Assembly: GCA_024644425.1 (NCBI GenBank)
Contig: JAHELA010000031.1
Span: 1-9,752, forward strand
DNA length: 9,752 nt
Direction of reading: 5' to 3'
From: Nitrosomonadaceae bacterium
Lineage (GTDB): Bacteria > Pseudomonadota > Gammaproteobacteria > Burkholderiales > Nitrosomonadaceae
A model generated the notes under the pieces. The model ran no database searches. It had not been told where the DNA came from and worked only from the letters and a program-made list of their open reading frames with translations. Position 1 is the stretch's first letter, and each line of letters begins with the position of its first letter. A program made the position numbers and the translations under genes. Positions 1 to 5,652 of this stretch are shown in pieces.

Positions 1-689
1 TGAAGGATCAAAATACGATCTAGCGCCCTTGCCAGTACTGGGTTTGGCTTGTACTCCTCAGCAGGAACAGCAAACATCATATGCATAAAATTTTCTGCAT
101 AGCTTAGAGAATTACGTGGGTAGTTGAAAGGATGGCCAAGATTATATTTATATGCCATTGCAGTTATGTTCGGTAATTTTGCAATCAAATGAAACGCTGA
201 AAGCTCACGGTGTGTTGCATCGGAGATATCCAGCGCCTCGTGATAAAACGCCGACAAAGCACCAACTACTCCAACCATAACAGCCATTGGGTGGGCATCA
301 CGACGAAACCCAGCATAAAATCGAACAAGTTGCTCATGTACCATCGTATGTTTATTGATGGAGCTAACAAATGAGTTTTTTTGATCCTCAGTAGGTAATT
401 CACCATTAATCAATAAATAACACACCTCCATAAAATCACAATGCTCGGCCAATTGCTCAATTGGATAGCCTCGATAAAGTAAAATTCCTTTATCTCCATC
501 AATAAATGTAATTTCAGAACTGCTACTAGCTGTAGAAAGGAAGCCTGGATCATAAGTAAACATACCGCTTTTCGCATGTAAAGTACGAATGTCTATCACA
601 TCTGGCCCCATACTCCCAGATAGAATTGGAAATTCGGCCAGTTGATCACTATTTCCTAAATCAAGTTTAGCCATTCTTTTTTTTTCCAT
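1..689 (-). CDS. gltA: Citrate synthase, type II (N-terminal 229 residues; C-terminus outside window)
   Basis: Condenses acetyl-CoA and oxaloacetate to citrate, the entry step of the TCA cycle, in the cytoplasm. The reading frame is open from 689 to the left edge without interruption. Family-typical stretches are DVIDIRTL (residues 30-37), YDPGFLSTAS (46-55), ITFIDGD (60-66), HTMVHEQ (114-120), FRRDAHPMAVM (128-138) and the final NPVLARALDRILIL (216-229). The frame runs off the window just before the conserved HADHEQN segment, so the catalytic His and Asp are not visible. Family length is about 430 residues, so roughly half is present. The ATG at 687-689 has GGAG at 696-699 with 6-nt spacing. 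A second in-frame ATG at 672-674 (MAKLDL) is possible but has a poorer binding site. At residue 210 there is Ala where the E. coli enzyme has the reactive Cys206 near its NADH site (alignment by eye), so NADH inhibition may differ. It is the last visible gene of the sdh operon. Confidence 0.97.
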   Translation of the reverse strand, partial: MEKKRMAKLDLGNSDQLAEFPILSGSMGPDVIDIRTLHAKSGMFTYDPGFLSTASSSSEITFIDGDKGILLYRGYPIEQLAEHCDFMEVCYLLINGELPTEDQKNSFVSSINKHTMVHEQLVRFYAGFRRDAHPMAVMVGVVGALSAFYHEALDISDATHRELSAFHLIAKLPNITAMAYKYNLGHPFNYPRNSLSYAENFMHMMFAVPAEEYKPNPVLARALDRILIL

Positions 690-732
690 ATTTTTCTCCA
701 CTGTTTTAATTCGCAAAACTCTTACAAATCTG

Positions 733-966
733 TCAATCTATTTGCAAGAGTTGCAACACCGGCTGCAACTTTATATCATTAACTTCTTTTTTTTCAGCAA
801 TCATATCCCACAAATCATTATCAGGAAGATCTAATAACGCTTCAAATTGCTGCAATTCGCACTCATTTAGTTGTATATAGTGTTTATCTACAAACCGCTG
901 CAAAACAATATCTAGTTCTAACATACCACGCCGACAACGCCAACGAACACGATCAAACTCTTTCAT
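733..966 (-). CDS. sdhE: Succinate dehydrogenase flavinylation/assembly factor SdhE
   Basis: Small cytoplasmic protein of the SdhE/CptB/YgfY (Sdh5) family that promotes covalent attachment of FAD to SdhA. The 77-residue product carries the diagnostic RGMLELD motif (residues 13-19; the family RGxxE signature, Arg13, Gly14, Glu17) and the second conserved helix FEALLDLPDNDLWDMI (41-56). It is slightly shorter at the C-terminus than the 88-residue E. coli protein. The start ATG (964-966) overlaps the sdhB stop as ATGA and has AAGGA 4 nt upstream inside the sdhB end, so translation is probably coupled to sdhB. Its place between sdhB and gltA fits its job of maturing SdhA from the same transcript. 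The stop is TGA at 733-735, followed by a 43-nt gap to gltA without an obvious terminator. Confidence 0.95.
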   Translation of the reverse strand: MKEFDRVRWRCRRGMLELDIVLQRFVDKHYIQLNECELQQFEALLDLPDNDLWDMIAEKKEVNDIKLQPVLQLLQID

Positions 967-1658
967 ACAGTCCTTTTCACCATCATGCCTTTTATCTTGT
1001 TGATTGCCTTGGTTGGATTCAACTCCTTAGGACATGTATCAACACAGTTCATAATAGAATGACAACGAAACAATCGGTATGGATCCTCAAGATTATCTAG
1101 TCTCTCTGCAGCAGCTTGATCACGACTATCAGCGAGGAAACGATATGCTTGCAACAATCCTGCAGGACCAACAAATTTATCCGGGTTCCACCAAAATGAA
1201 GGGCATGCTGTGGAACAACATGCACACAATACGCACTCATATACGCCATCAAGCTCTGCTCTTTCTTCAGGAGATTGCAATCTCTCTGTTTCTGGTGGTG
1301 GATCATTATTAATTAGATAAGGTTTAATTGAGTGATACTGCTGAAAAAATTGAGTCATATCTACGATTAAATCTCGTATTACAGGCAGGCCTGGAAGGGG
1401 TCGTAAAACTACAGGTTCTTTTAATTCAGAAACCGGTGTAATACAGGCTAACCCATTGCGACCGTTTATATTCATTCCATCTGACCCACATACCCCTTCT
1501 CGACAAGATCGTCTCAAACTTAAGCTATCATCAACAGTCTTAATACGTATCAGTGCGTCAAGCAGCATTTTATCAGCCGGCTCGAGCATTATGTCGAATT
1601 CTTGCATATACGGCTTTACGTCTTTATCAGGGTCAAATCGATAGATTGAAAAACGCAT
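963..1658 (-). CDS. sdhB: Succinate dehydrogenase iron-sulfur subunit
   Basis: Carries electrons from the FAD of SdhA to ubiquinone through three iron-sulfur centres; peripheral membrane subunit of complex II on the cytoplasmic side. The 231-residue protein shows all ligands. The [2Fe-2S] centre uses Cys52, Cys57, Asp60 and Cys72; the Asp in place of one Cys is also found in E. coli SdhB. The [4Fe-4S]/[3Fe-4S] domain has ECVLCACCSTAC (141-152) and CHSIMNCVDTCP (199-210). The PSFWWNPDKF segment (153-162) contains the Trp region that lines the quinone site in the family. The ATG at 1656-1658 has GGAG at 1668-1671 with 9-nt spacing. Unlike the other sdh junctions, it is separated from sdhA by 106 nt. 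Full length, no anomalies. Confidence 0.98.
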   Translation of the reverse strand: MRFSIYRFDPDKDVKPYMQEFDIMLEPADKMLLDALIRIKTVDDSLSLRRSCREGVCGSDGMNINGRNGLACITPVSELKEPVVLRPLPGLPVIRDLIVDMTQFFQQYHSIKPYLINNDPPPETERLQSPEERAELDGVYECVLCACCSTACPSFWWNPDKFVGPAGLLQAYRFLADSRDQAAAERLDNLEDPYRLFRCHSIMNCVDTCPKELNPTKAINKIKGMMVKRTV

Positions 1659-1685
1659 ATCTACTTACTCCAAAATTAATACAGC

Positions 1686-1763
1686 TTAAAAAGGATATAC
1701 TTGAGATAACAAAGAAAAATAACTCTTCAATCTTATGCAAAGTCTCCTCGCTTTTTTACTCAT
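1686..1763 (-). CDS. Possible 25-residue peptide between sdhA and sdhB (uncertain)
   Basis: I do not recognise this short frame. It begins with ATG at 1761-1763, one nucleotide after the sdhA stop (TAA 1765-1767), with an AAAGGA Shine-Dalgarno-like sequence inside the last sdhA codons about 9 nt upstream. It ends with TAA at 1686-1688, 27 nt before the sdhB ATG. The product would start MSKKARRLCIRLK (very basic) and end with a more hydrophobic part containing YFSLLSQVY. The start position mimics the 1-nt sdhD-sdhA junction, which is why I list it. Against it: only 25 codons, no known homologue, and AT-rich spacer sequence gives such frames by chance. It could instead be an untranslated spacer, or act only to carry ribosomes from sdhA towards sdhB. 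Confidence 0.25.
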   Translation of the reverse strand: MSKKARRLCIRLKSYFSLLSQVYPF

Positions 1764-1764
1764 T

Positions 1765-3528
1765 TTAGTAAGTCCTTTCCTTAGGAGGGAATGATTCTAC
1801 AGTCAAAGGTTTTAGTTTTACTGGCTTATAATCAATTCGTCGATCCTCGCTGAAATACAAAGTGTGTTTGAGCCATTTGTTATCATCTCGTTTGGAATAG
1901 TCATCCCGAGCATGAGCACCGCGACTCTCATTTCTGGCCTCTGCTGACACTATTGTTGCAAGTGCAACTTCCGTTAGATTGGCTAGTTCTAGCGCCTCAA
2001 TTCGTGCTGTATTAAATACTCTGCTTTTATCCTTAATCTCAGTTTGGTGTGATTGCTCTACAATCTTACTAATTTTATCCACGCCCTCTTTTAACATATC
2101 AGCAAAACGAAACACACCACAATGTACCTGCATAGTCTTACGTAACATATCACCAACTTGAGCTACATTCTCACCATCTTTTTGGCTATCTAAACGAGCA
2201 AGTCGTGCTAATGATTCTTCTGTAGCGCTTGCAGGAAATTGTTTATGATGCGGATTCTTGCTTAAGTCTTCGATTATTTGTCTACCAGCAGCTCGTCCAA
2301 ATACAAGTATATCAAGTAAAGAATTTGTTCCTAGACGATTTGCTCCATGCACCGAAATACATGCGCATTCACCCACTGCGTATAAACCCTGTACAACCTC
2401 TTCTGGCCCTGTTTTGTATGGAACTACAACTTGTCCATAATAATTTGTAGGAATACCACCCATCATGTAATGTGCAGTAGGCACGACTGGAATTGCTTCA
2501 TTGATCGGATCAACCCGGGCGAACTTGATTGCAATTTCACGAATGCCTGGCAAGCGCATATTAATTACATTTGCATCAAGATGATTTAGCTTAAGTAGTA
2601 GATGATCAGCGCAGTCACCACAACCACGTCCTTCTTTAATCTCCATGGTCAAAGCACGCGAAACTACATCACGACTAGCTAGATCCTTGGCGTTAGGGGC
2701 ATAGCGTTCCATAAAACGCTCGCCATCTTTATTTATTAAATATCCACCCTCTCCACGTACAGCTTCACTTATAAGAACTCCGGCACCATATACACCTGTA
2801 GGATGAAATTGCCAAAATTCCATATCCTCCAAAGGAATACCACTACGTGCTGCCATACCAAGACCATCACCAGTATTGATAAAAGCATTAGTGCTGGCCT
2901 GAAATACGCGCCCACCGCCACCGGTAGCTAATAAAACGGCTCTGGACTGTAACGCTACTACCTCTCCAGTTTCCATTTCTAGCGCCGTCACACCAATCAC
3001 ATCACCTTGTTCATCACGAATCAGATCTAGCCCCATCCACTCGACAAAAAACTGAGTATTAGCGCTCACATTTCGTTGATATAGCGTATGTAACAGAGCA
3101 TGTCCAGTTCGGTCTGCAGCTGCACAAGAACGCGTAGCCTGTGCCCCACCAAAATTCTGAGACTGACCACCAAAGGGTCGCTGATAAATCTTACCATTTT
3201 TCAAACGATCAAATGGCATGCCAAAGTGCTCTAATTCATATACTACTTCACTAGCCTGACGACACATAAACTCAATCGCATCTTGATCTCCAAGATAATC
3301 AGAACCTTTCACCGTGTCGTACATATGCCAATGCCAGCTGTCTTCTGTAACATTACCAAGTGAAGCTGCAATTCCTCCCTGGGCAGCAACAGTATGTGAG
3401 CGAGTAGGAAATACCTTTGACAATACCGCAACATTAAACCCTGCTTCCGACAATTGTAAAGCTGCACGCATACCTGCACCACCTGCTCCTATAATAACTA
3501 CATCAAATTTTCTTTTAGTTATCGCCAT
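1765..3528 (-). CDS. sdhA: Succinate dehydrogenase flavoprotein subunit
   Basis: Oxidises succinate to fumarate using covalently bound FAD; cytoplasmic-face catalytic subunit of complex II. With the start at 3526-3528 it has 587 residues, almost the same as E. coli SdhA (588). Visible motifs: the Rossmann GAGGAG (14-19), SHTVAAQGG with the FAD-linking His45, FHPTG with His242 (241-245), RGEGG (258-262), Arg286 in the RYAPNAKDLASRD segment (the usual proton-delivery Arg), HYMMGG with His353, and HGANRLGTNSLLD with the substrate Arg398. The start choice rests on GGAG (3534-3537) 5 nt upstream and on the alignment. The frame can be read back to an in-frame ATG at 3564, but this would overlap the sdhD coding end by over 30 nt. 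The start lies 1 nt after the sdhD stop, which suggests coupled translation. Confidence 0.98.
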   Translation of the reverse strand: MAITKRKFDVVIIGAGGAGMRAALQLSEAGFNVAVLSKVFPTRSHTVAAQGGIAASLGNVTEDSWHWHMYDTVKGSDYLGDQDAIEFMCRQASEVVYELEHFGMPFDRLKNGKIYQRPFGGQSQNFGGAQATRSCAAADRTGHALLHTLYQRNVSANTQFFVEWMGLDLIRDEQGDVIGVTALEMETGEVVALQSRAVLLATGGGGRVFQASTNAFINTGDGLGMAARSGIPLEDMEFWQFHPTGVYGAGVLISEAVRGEGGYLINKDGERFMERYAPNAKDLASRDVVSRALTMEIKEGRGCGDCADHLLLKLNHLDANVINMRLPGIREIAIKFARVDPINEAIPVVPTAHYMMGGIPTNYYGQVVVPYKTGPEEVVQGLYAVGECACISVHGANRLGTNSLLDILVFGRAAGRQIIEDLSKNPHHKQFPASATEESLARLARLDSQKDGENVAQVGDMLRKTMQVHCGVFRFADMLKEGVDKISKIVEQSHQTEIKDKSRVFNTARIEALELANLTEVALATIVSAEARNESRGAHARDDYSKRDDNKWLKHTLYFSEDRRIDYKPVKLKPLTVESFPPKERTY

Positions 3529-3529
3529 A

Positions 3530-3874
3530 CTAGCTCCATATAATTTCGATAGCCCATACGACATAAACCAGTAATGACAAAATAACCAACACCTGAATAG
3601 TTAAACGAATACCTGTTTCATGGACATAATCCATCAGAATATTACGGAGCCCGATCCAAGCATGCCAACAAAGACTTACAAAAAATAAGAGAGAGAAAAT
3701 GCGTATCCACTGATTAGCAAATAGTTCTTTCCATGCAACATAGTCATGTGGAGCAGAAACTATTAATATCAGCCCCATCAGAAGAACGTAGATTGTCATC
3801 ACTACTGCAGTAATACGTTGCACCAGCCAATCTAGCAGGCCGTAATGAGCACCAGTTACTATGCGTCTTACCAT
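3530..3874 (-). CDS. sdhD: Succinate dehydrogenase membrane anchor subunit SdhD (cytochrome b556 small subunit)
   Basis: One of two integral membrane subunits that anchor SdhA/SdhB, bind haem b and form the ubiquinone site. The 114-residue protein has three hydrophobic segments at about 16-40, 56-78 and 90-112. The family segment HAWIGLRNILMDYV gives His71 as the haem axial ligand and Asp82-Tyr83 as the quinone-site pair, at the same residue numbers as in E. coli SdhD. The N-terminal MVRRIVTGAHYGLLDWLVQRITAV resembles the beta/gammaproteobacterial start, with the conserved G(x)2DWL(V)QR(I/V)TAV pattern. The ATG at 3872-3874 overlaps the end of sdhC by 7 nt and has GGGG about 7 nt upstream. 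The stop TAG (3530-3532) is followed by the sdhA start after 1 nt. Confidence 0.95.
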   Translation of the reverse strand: MVRRIVTGAHYGLLDWLVQRITAVVMTIYVLLMGLILIVSAPHDYVAWKELFANQWIRIFSLLFFVSLCWHAWIGLRNILMDYVHETGIRLTIQVLVILSLLVYVVWAIEIIWS

Positions 3875-4245
3875 ATCATCGCCCCAATTAATACAGTAAG
3901 AACAATCCCGACCACAAATACTATTCTACTGCTCATACGCGCTTGTTCCAGCTCAATGCCATAATGTAAATCCAGTGCAAGATGACGTATACCTGCACAC
4001 AAATGGTGCATAAAAAACCACAAAAATATTACTAGCGCACATTTAACTATAAAAGTATTTATACACACATGAAATTCAATATAACTTTGTGGTGAACCCA
4101 GCATCATCTGTAAGCTGTATAATAAAATAGGAATTCCGGGGAAAAATAGTAGTACTCCACTCACACGGTGAAGTATTGAAATCAATGCGGGTAAGGGCAA
4201 CTTGATTTCTATAAGATTAAGATGCTTAGGCCGTTTTTTATGCAA
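3868..4245 (-). CDS. sdhC: Succinate dehydrogenase cytochrome b556 large membrane subunit SdhC
   Basis: Membrane subunit that shares haem b and the quinone site with SdhD. The 125-residue product has three transmembrane segments (about 28-48, 62-83, 106-124). Conserved SILHRVSG (23-30) supplies the quinone-site Ser23 and Arg27. HHLCAGIRHLALD holds the haem ligand His81, which aligns with E. coli His84, followed by the RH pair at 87-88. The start is TTG at 4243-4245. An in-frame stop lies upstream at 4273-4275 and no ATG or GTG precedes the conserved KKRPKHLNL segment, so TTG is the best start. Its ribosome binding site is weak (AGAG about 4 nt upstream). First gene of the sdhCDAB-sdhE-gltA operon; a low-efficiency start here could help hold back expression of the whole unit. 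Confidence 0.94.
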   Translation of the reverse strand: MHKKRPKHLNLIEIKLPLPALISILHRVSGVLLFFPGIPILLYSLQMMLGSPQSYIEFHVCINTFIVKCALVIFLWFFMHHLCAGIRHLALDLHYGIELEQARMSSRIVFVVGIVLTVLIGAMIW

Positions 4246-4265
4246 TTTTCTCTTTTGTTCTCTGC

Positions 4266-4279
4266 TATCTAACTAGATA
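4266..4279. repeat. Short dyad TATCTA-AC-TAGATA in the sdhC leader
   Basis: Six-base perfect arms separated by 2 nt. It would lie just downstream of the predicted sdh transcription start and about 20 nt before the sdhC TTG, a position suited to a repressor site or small leader hairpin. A 6-bp dyad in AT-rich DNA is easily a chance event. Confidence 0.3.
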
Positions 4280-4292
4280 TAAACCAGTGGCG

Positions 4293-4321
4293 AGTTTAGC
4301 CCGTTACACTTGTAGATTCAA
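4293..4321 (-). promoter_or_regulatory. Candidate sigma70 promoter for the sdhCDAB-sdhE-gltA operon
   Basis: On the minus strand, TTGAAT (4316-4321) and TAAACT (4293-4298) are separated by 17 nt, each matching 4 of 6 consensus bases. The predicted start is near 4286, leaving a leader of about 40 nt before sdhC. The -35 element lies inside the left arm of the inverted repeat at 4311-4377, so a protein bound to that repeat could block or stabilise polymerase. This is the best match I found by eye upstream of sdhC; it is not demonstrated. Confidence 0.4.
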
Positions 4322-4377
4322 CCCAAGTATCTTAGCAGCTTAGAATAAATTAATTCTATAAAATAATTGAATCTACA
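4311..4377. repeat. 11-bp perfect inverted repeat flanking the divergent -35 elements
   Basis: TGTAGATTCAA (4311-4321) and its exact reverse complement TTGAATCTACA (4367-4377) are 45 nt apart. Between them sits a second, 18-nt dyad TAGAATAAATTAATTCTA (4341-4358; all but one base pair symmetrical). The left arm covers the candidate sdh -35 element and the right arm ends 4 bp before the candidate mdh -35. This is a reasonable layout for two operator half-sites bridged by a looping regulator, or for a cruciform. Function is inferred from position only. Confidence 0.5.
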
Positions 4378-4381
4378 TAAA

Positions 4382-4410
4382 TTGACAGCAGCAGAGAATG
4401 TTTTTATAGT
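4382..4410 (+). promoter_or_regulatory. Strong sigma70-type promoter directed to mdh-acnA
   Basis: TTGACA (4382-4387, perfect consensus) and TATAGT (4405-4410, 5 of 6) with an ideal 17-nt spacer. The predicted transcription start is about 4417, which gives an unusually long leader of about 208 nt before the mdh ATG. It is by far the best promoter match in the intergenic region. A lone TACAAT-like -10 at 4519-4524 has no acceptable -35 partner. Confidence 0.6.
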
Positions 4411-4563
4411 CGTGGTCAACAGACATACAATAATATGCAAGAAATTCTGTATAAGTCCGGTCCTATATAAAATCTATACATCATGTAACAATTATAGAAT
4501 TGAGGTGATTTTCTATCGTACAATTAGTGTTCCGATTTTACCTGTCTTTTAAAATCCCTATTA

Positions 4564-4591
4564 GAATTTCTAATGCATCATTAAGAAATTC
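4564..4591 (+). promoter_or_regulatory. AT-rich hairpin in the mdh leader
   Basis: GAATTTC (4564-4570) plus TAATG (4571-4575) pair with CATTA (4579-4583) plus GAAATTC (4585-4591), giving a 12-bp stem with one bulged A and a 3-nt loop. It ends 20 nt before the GGGAG of mdh. The same left arm is also the second half of the 15-nt odd palindrome ATTAGAATTTCTAAT (4560-4574) and can pair 9 bp with AGAAATTCT at 4440-4448. There is no U-tract after the stem, so it is not an intrinsic terminator. It may be an mRNA structure or a protein site. Confidence 0.4.
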
Positions 4592-4624
4592 CAAAATTAG
4601 CTACTTAAATTGGGAGCAAAAAAA

Positions 4625-5611
4625 ATGAAATCCCCCATTCGCGTTGCAGTTACTGGCGCTTCTGGCCAAATTGGCTACAGTCTTCTTTTCCGTATTGCTA
4701 ACGGCGATATGCTTGGCAAAGATCAGCCTATCATTTTGCAATTACATGACATACCTACATCACAGCTTGCTCTCAATGGGGTTGTAATGGAACTAGAAGA
4801 TTGCGCATTTCCACTACTTGTCAGAGTAATAGCTAGTGATGATCCTAAAATTGTGTTTCGAGATGCTAACATTGTATTGCTTGTAGGGGCACGGCCACGT
4901 GGCAAAGGTATGGAGCGTAAAGACTTATTAAAAAATAATGGTGAAATATTTACTGCTCAGGGAAAAGCATTAGATGAAGTAGCTAATCACAATGTGAAAG
5001 TAACAGTAATAGGAAATCCTGTTAACACTAATGCATTAATTACCATGAAGAATGCCCCTGGATTAAGTCCAAATAATTTTTCAGCAATGATGAGACTGGA
5101 TCATAATCGTGCATTGTCTCAACTAGCTTTAAAGCTTGCTAAACCAGTCTCTAATATAAAAAAAATGGTCGTATGGGGAAATCATTCTTCCACTCAATAC
5201 CCTGATTTAAGTTATGCAGAAATAGATGGTAAAAAGATCGGCGATCTCATTAACGATTCTGAATGGGTAAATAATAATTTTATACCTACTGTTCAAGATC
5301 GAGGAATGTCAATTATTAAAGCACGGGGTTTGTCGAGTGCTGCCAGTGCCGCTAATGCCGCAATTGATCACGTTCATGATTGGGTTTTTGGAACAAAGGA
5401 AGGAGACTGGACATCTATGAGTATACCCTCGGATGGCAGCTATGCCATTCCTGAGGGCGTAATTTTTAGTCACCCTGTCATCTGTAAGAACGGTAGCTAT
5501 AAAATTGTACCAGGGTTAGAAATAAGTAGCTTTAGCAAGGAAAGGATGCGCGCAACCTATGAAGAGCTGGTGGAAGAACGAGAATCTGTAAAACATTTGC
5601 TCGGCAAATAG
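4625..5611 (+). CDS. mdh: Malate dehydrogenase (NAD, type 2)
   Basis: Oxidises malate to oxaloacetate with NAD in the cytoplasm, regenerating the partner of acetyl-CoA for citrate synthase. The 328-residue protein belongs to the LDH/MDH family, type 2 subgroup. Motifs: Rossmann TGASGQIGYSLLFRIA (10-25), substrate Arg loop GARPRGKGMERKDLL with Arg92 and Arg98, IGNPVNTNA (129-137), RLDHNRA with catalytic Asp159 and Arg162, and WGNHSSTQYPD with catalytic His187, followed by GLSSAASAANAAIDH near the C-terminal half. The start is ATG at 4625-4627, with GGGAG at 4612-4616 and 8-nt spacing. The upstream in-frame TTG (4610) would place the Shine-Dalgarno inside the gene and is rejected. acnA follows after 41 nt on the same strand without a terminator, so the two are probably one transcript from the promoter at 4382-4410. 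Confidence 0.97.
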   Translation: MKSPIRVAVTGASGQIGYSLLFRIANGDMLGKDQPIILQLHDIPTSQLALNGVVMELEDCAFPLLVRVIASDDPKIVFRDANIVLLVGARPRGKGMERKDLLKNNGEIFTAQGKALDEVANHNVKVTVIGNPVNTNALITMKNAPGLSPNNFSAMMRLDHNRALSQLALKLAKPVSNIKKMVVWGNHSSTQYPDLSYAEIDGKKIGDLINDSEWVNNNFIPTVQDRGMSIIKARGLSSAASAANAAIDHVHDWVFGTKEGDWTSMSIPSDGSYAIPEGVIFSHPVICKNGSYKIVPGLEISSFSKERMRATYEELVEERESVKHLLGK

Positions 5612-5652
5612 AATTACTCATTAAGGCTTTAAAAAAATTATATATAGTTTAC

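Larger units (their letters stand above)
4246..4624. other. Divergent control region between sdhC and mdh (379 nt, no gene)
   Basis: AT-rich, non-coding stretch between the oppositely oriented sdhC and mdh starts. It contains a candidate promoter for each side, a long inverted repeat at 4311-4377 and smaller dyads at 4266-4279 and 4341-4358. The mdh-side leader of roughly 208 nt has a hairpin at 4564-4591. I see no convincing protein-coding frame, tRNA, recognisable riboswitch or classical Fur box. No regulator gene lies in the window, so whatever acts here is encoded elsewhere. Confidence 0.85.

Noticed and set aside
1079..1312. 77-codon plus-strand frame opposite sdhB
   Set aside because: Antisense shadow of a well-conserved iron-sulfur subunit; no binding site or protein features.
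3526..3564. Longer sdhA start at 3564 (12 extra residues)
   Set aside because: It would overlap sdhD coding sequence, lacks a binding site, and extends beyond the family N-terminus; ATG 3528 has GGAG at good spacing.
4367..4552. 61-codon plus-strand frame inside the sdhC-mdh region
   Set aside because: Starts at TTG within the inverted repeat arm, overlaps the promoter at 4382-4410, has no ribosome binding site and low-complexity AT-driven composition.
4610..4624. TTG start for mdh at 4610
   Set aside because: It places the obvious GGGAG Shine-Dalgarno inside the gene; ATG 4625 matches the family start.
4527..4628. 33-codon GTG frame in the mdh leader whose TGA overlaps the mdh ATG as ATGA
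   Set aside because: The overlap looks like coupling, but the nearest AGG is about 20 nt from the GTG, the codons simply read through the leader hairpin, and there is no amino-acid bias suggesting attenuation.
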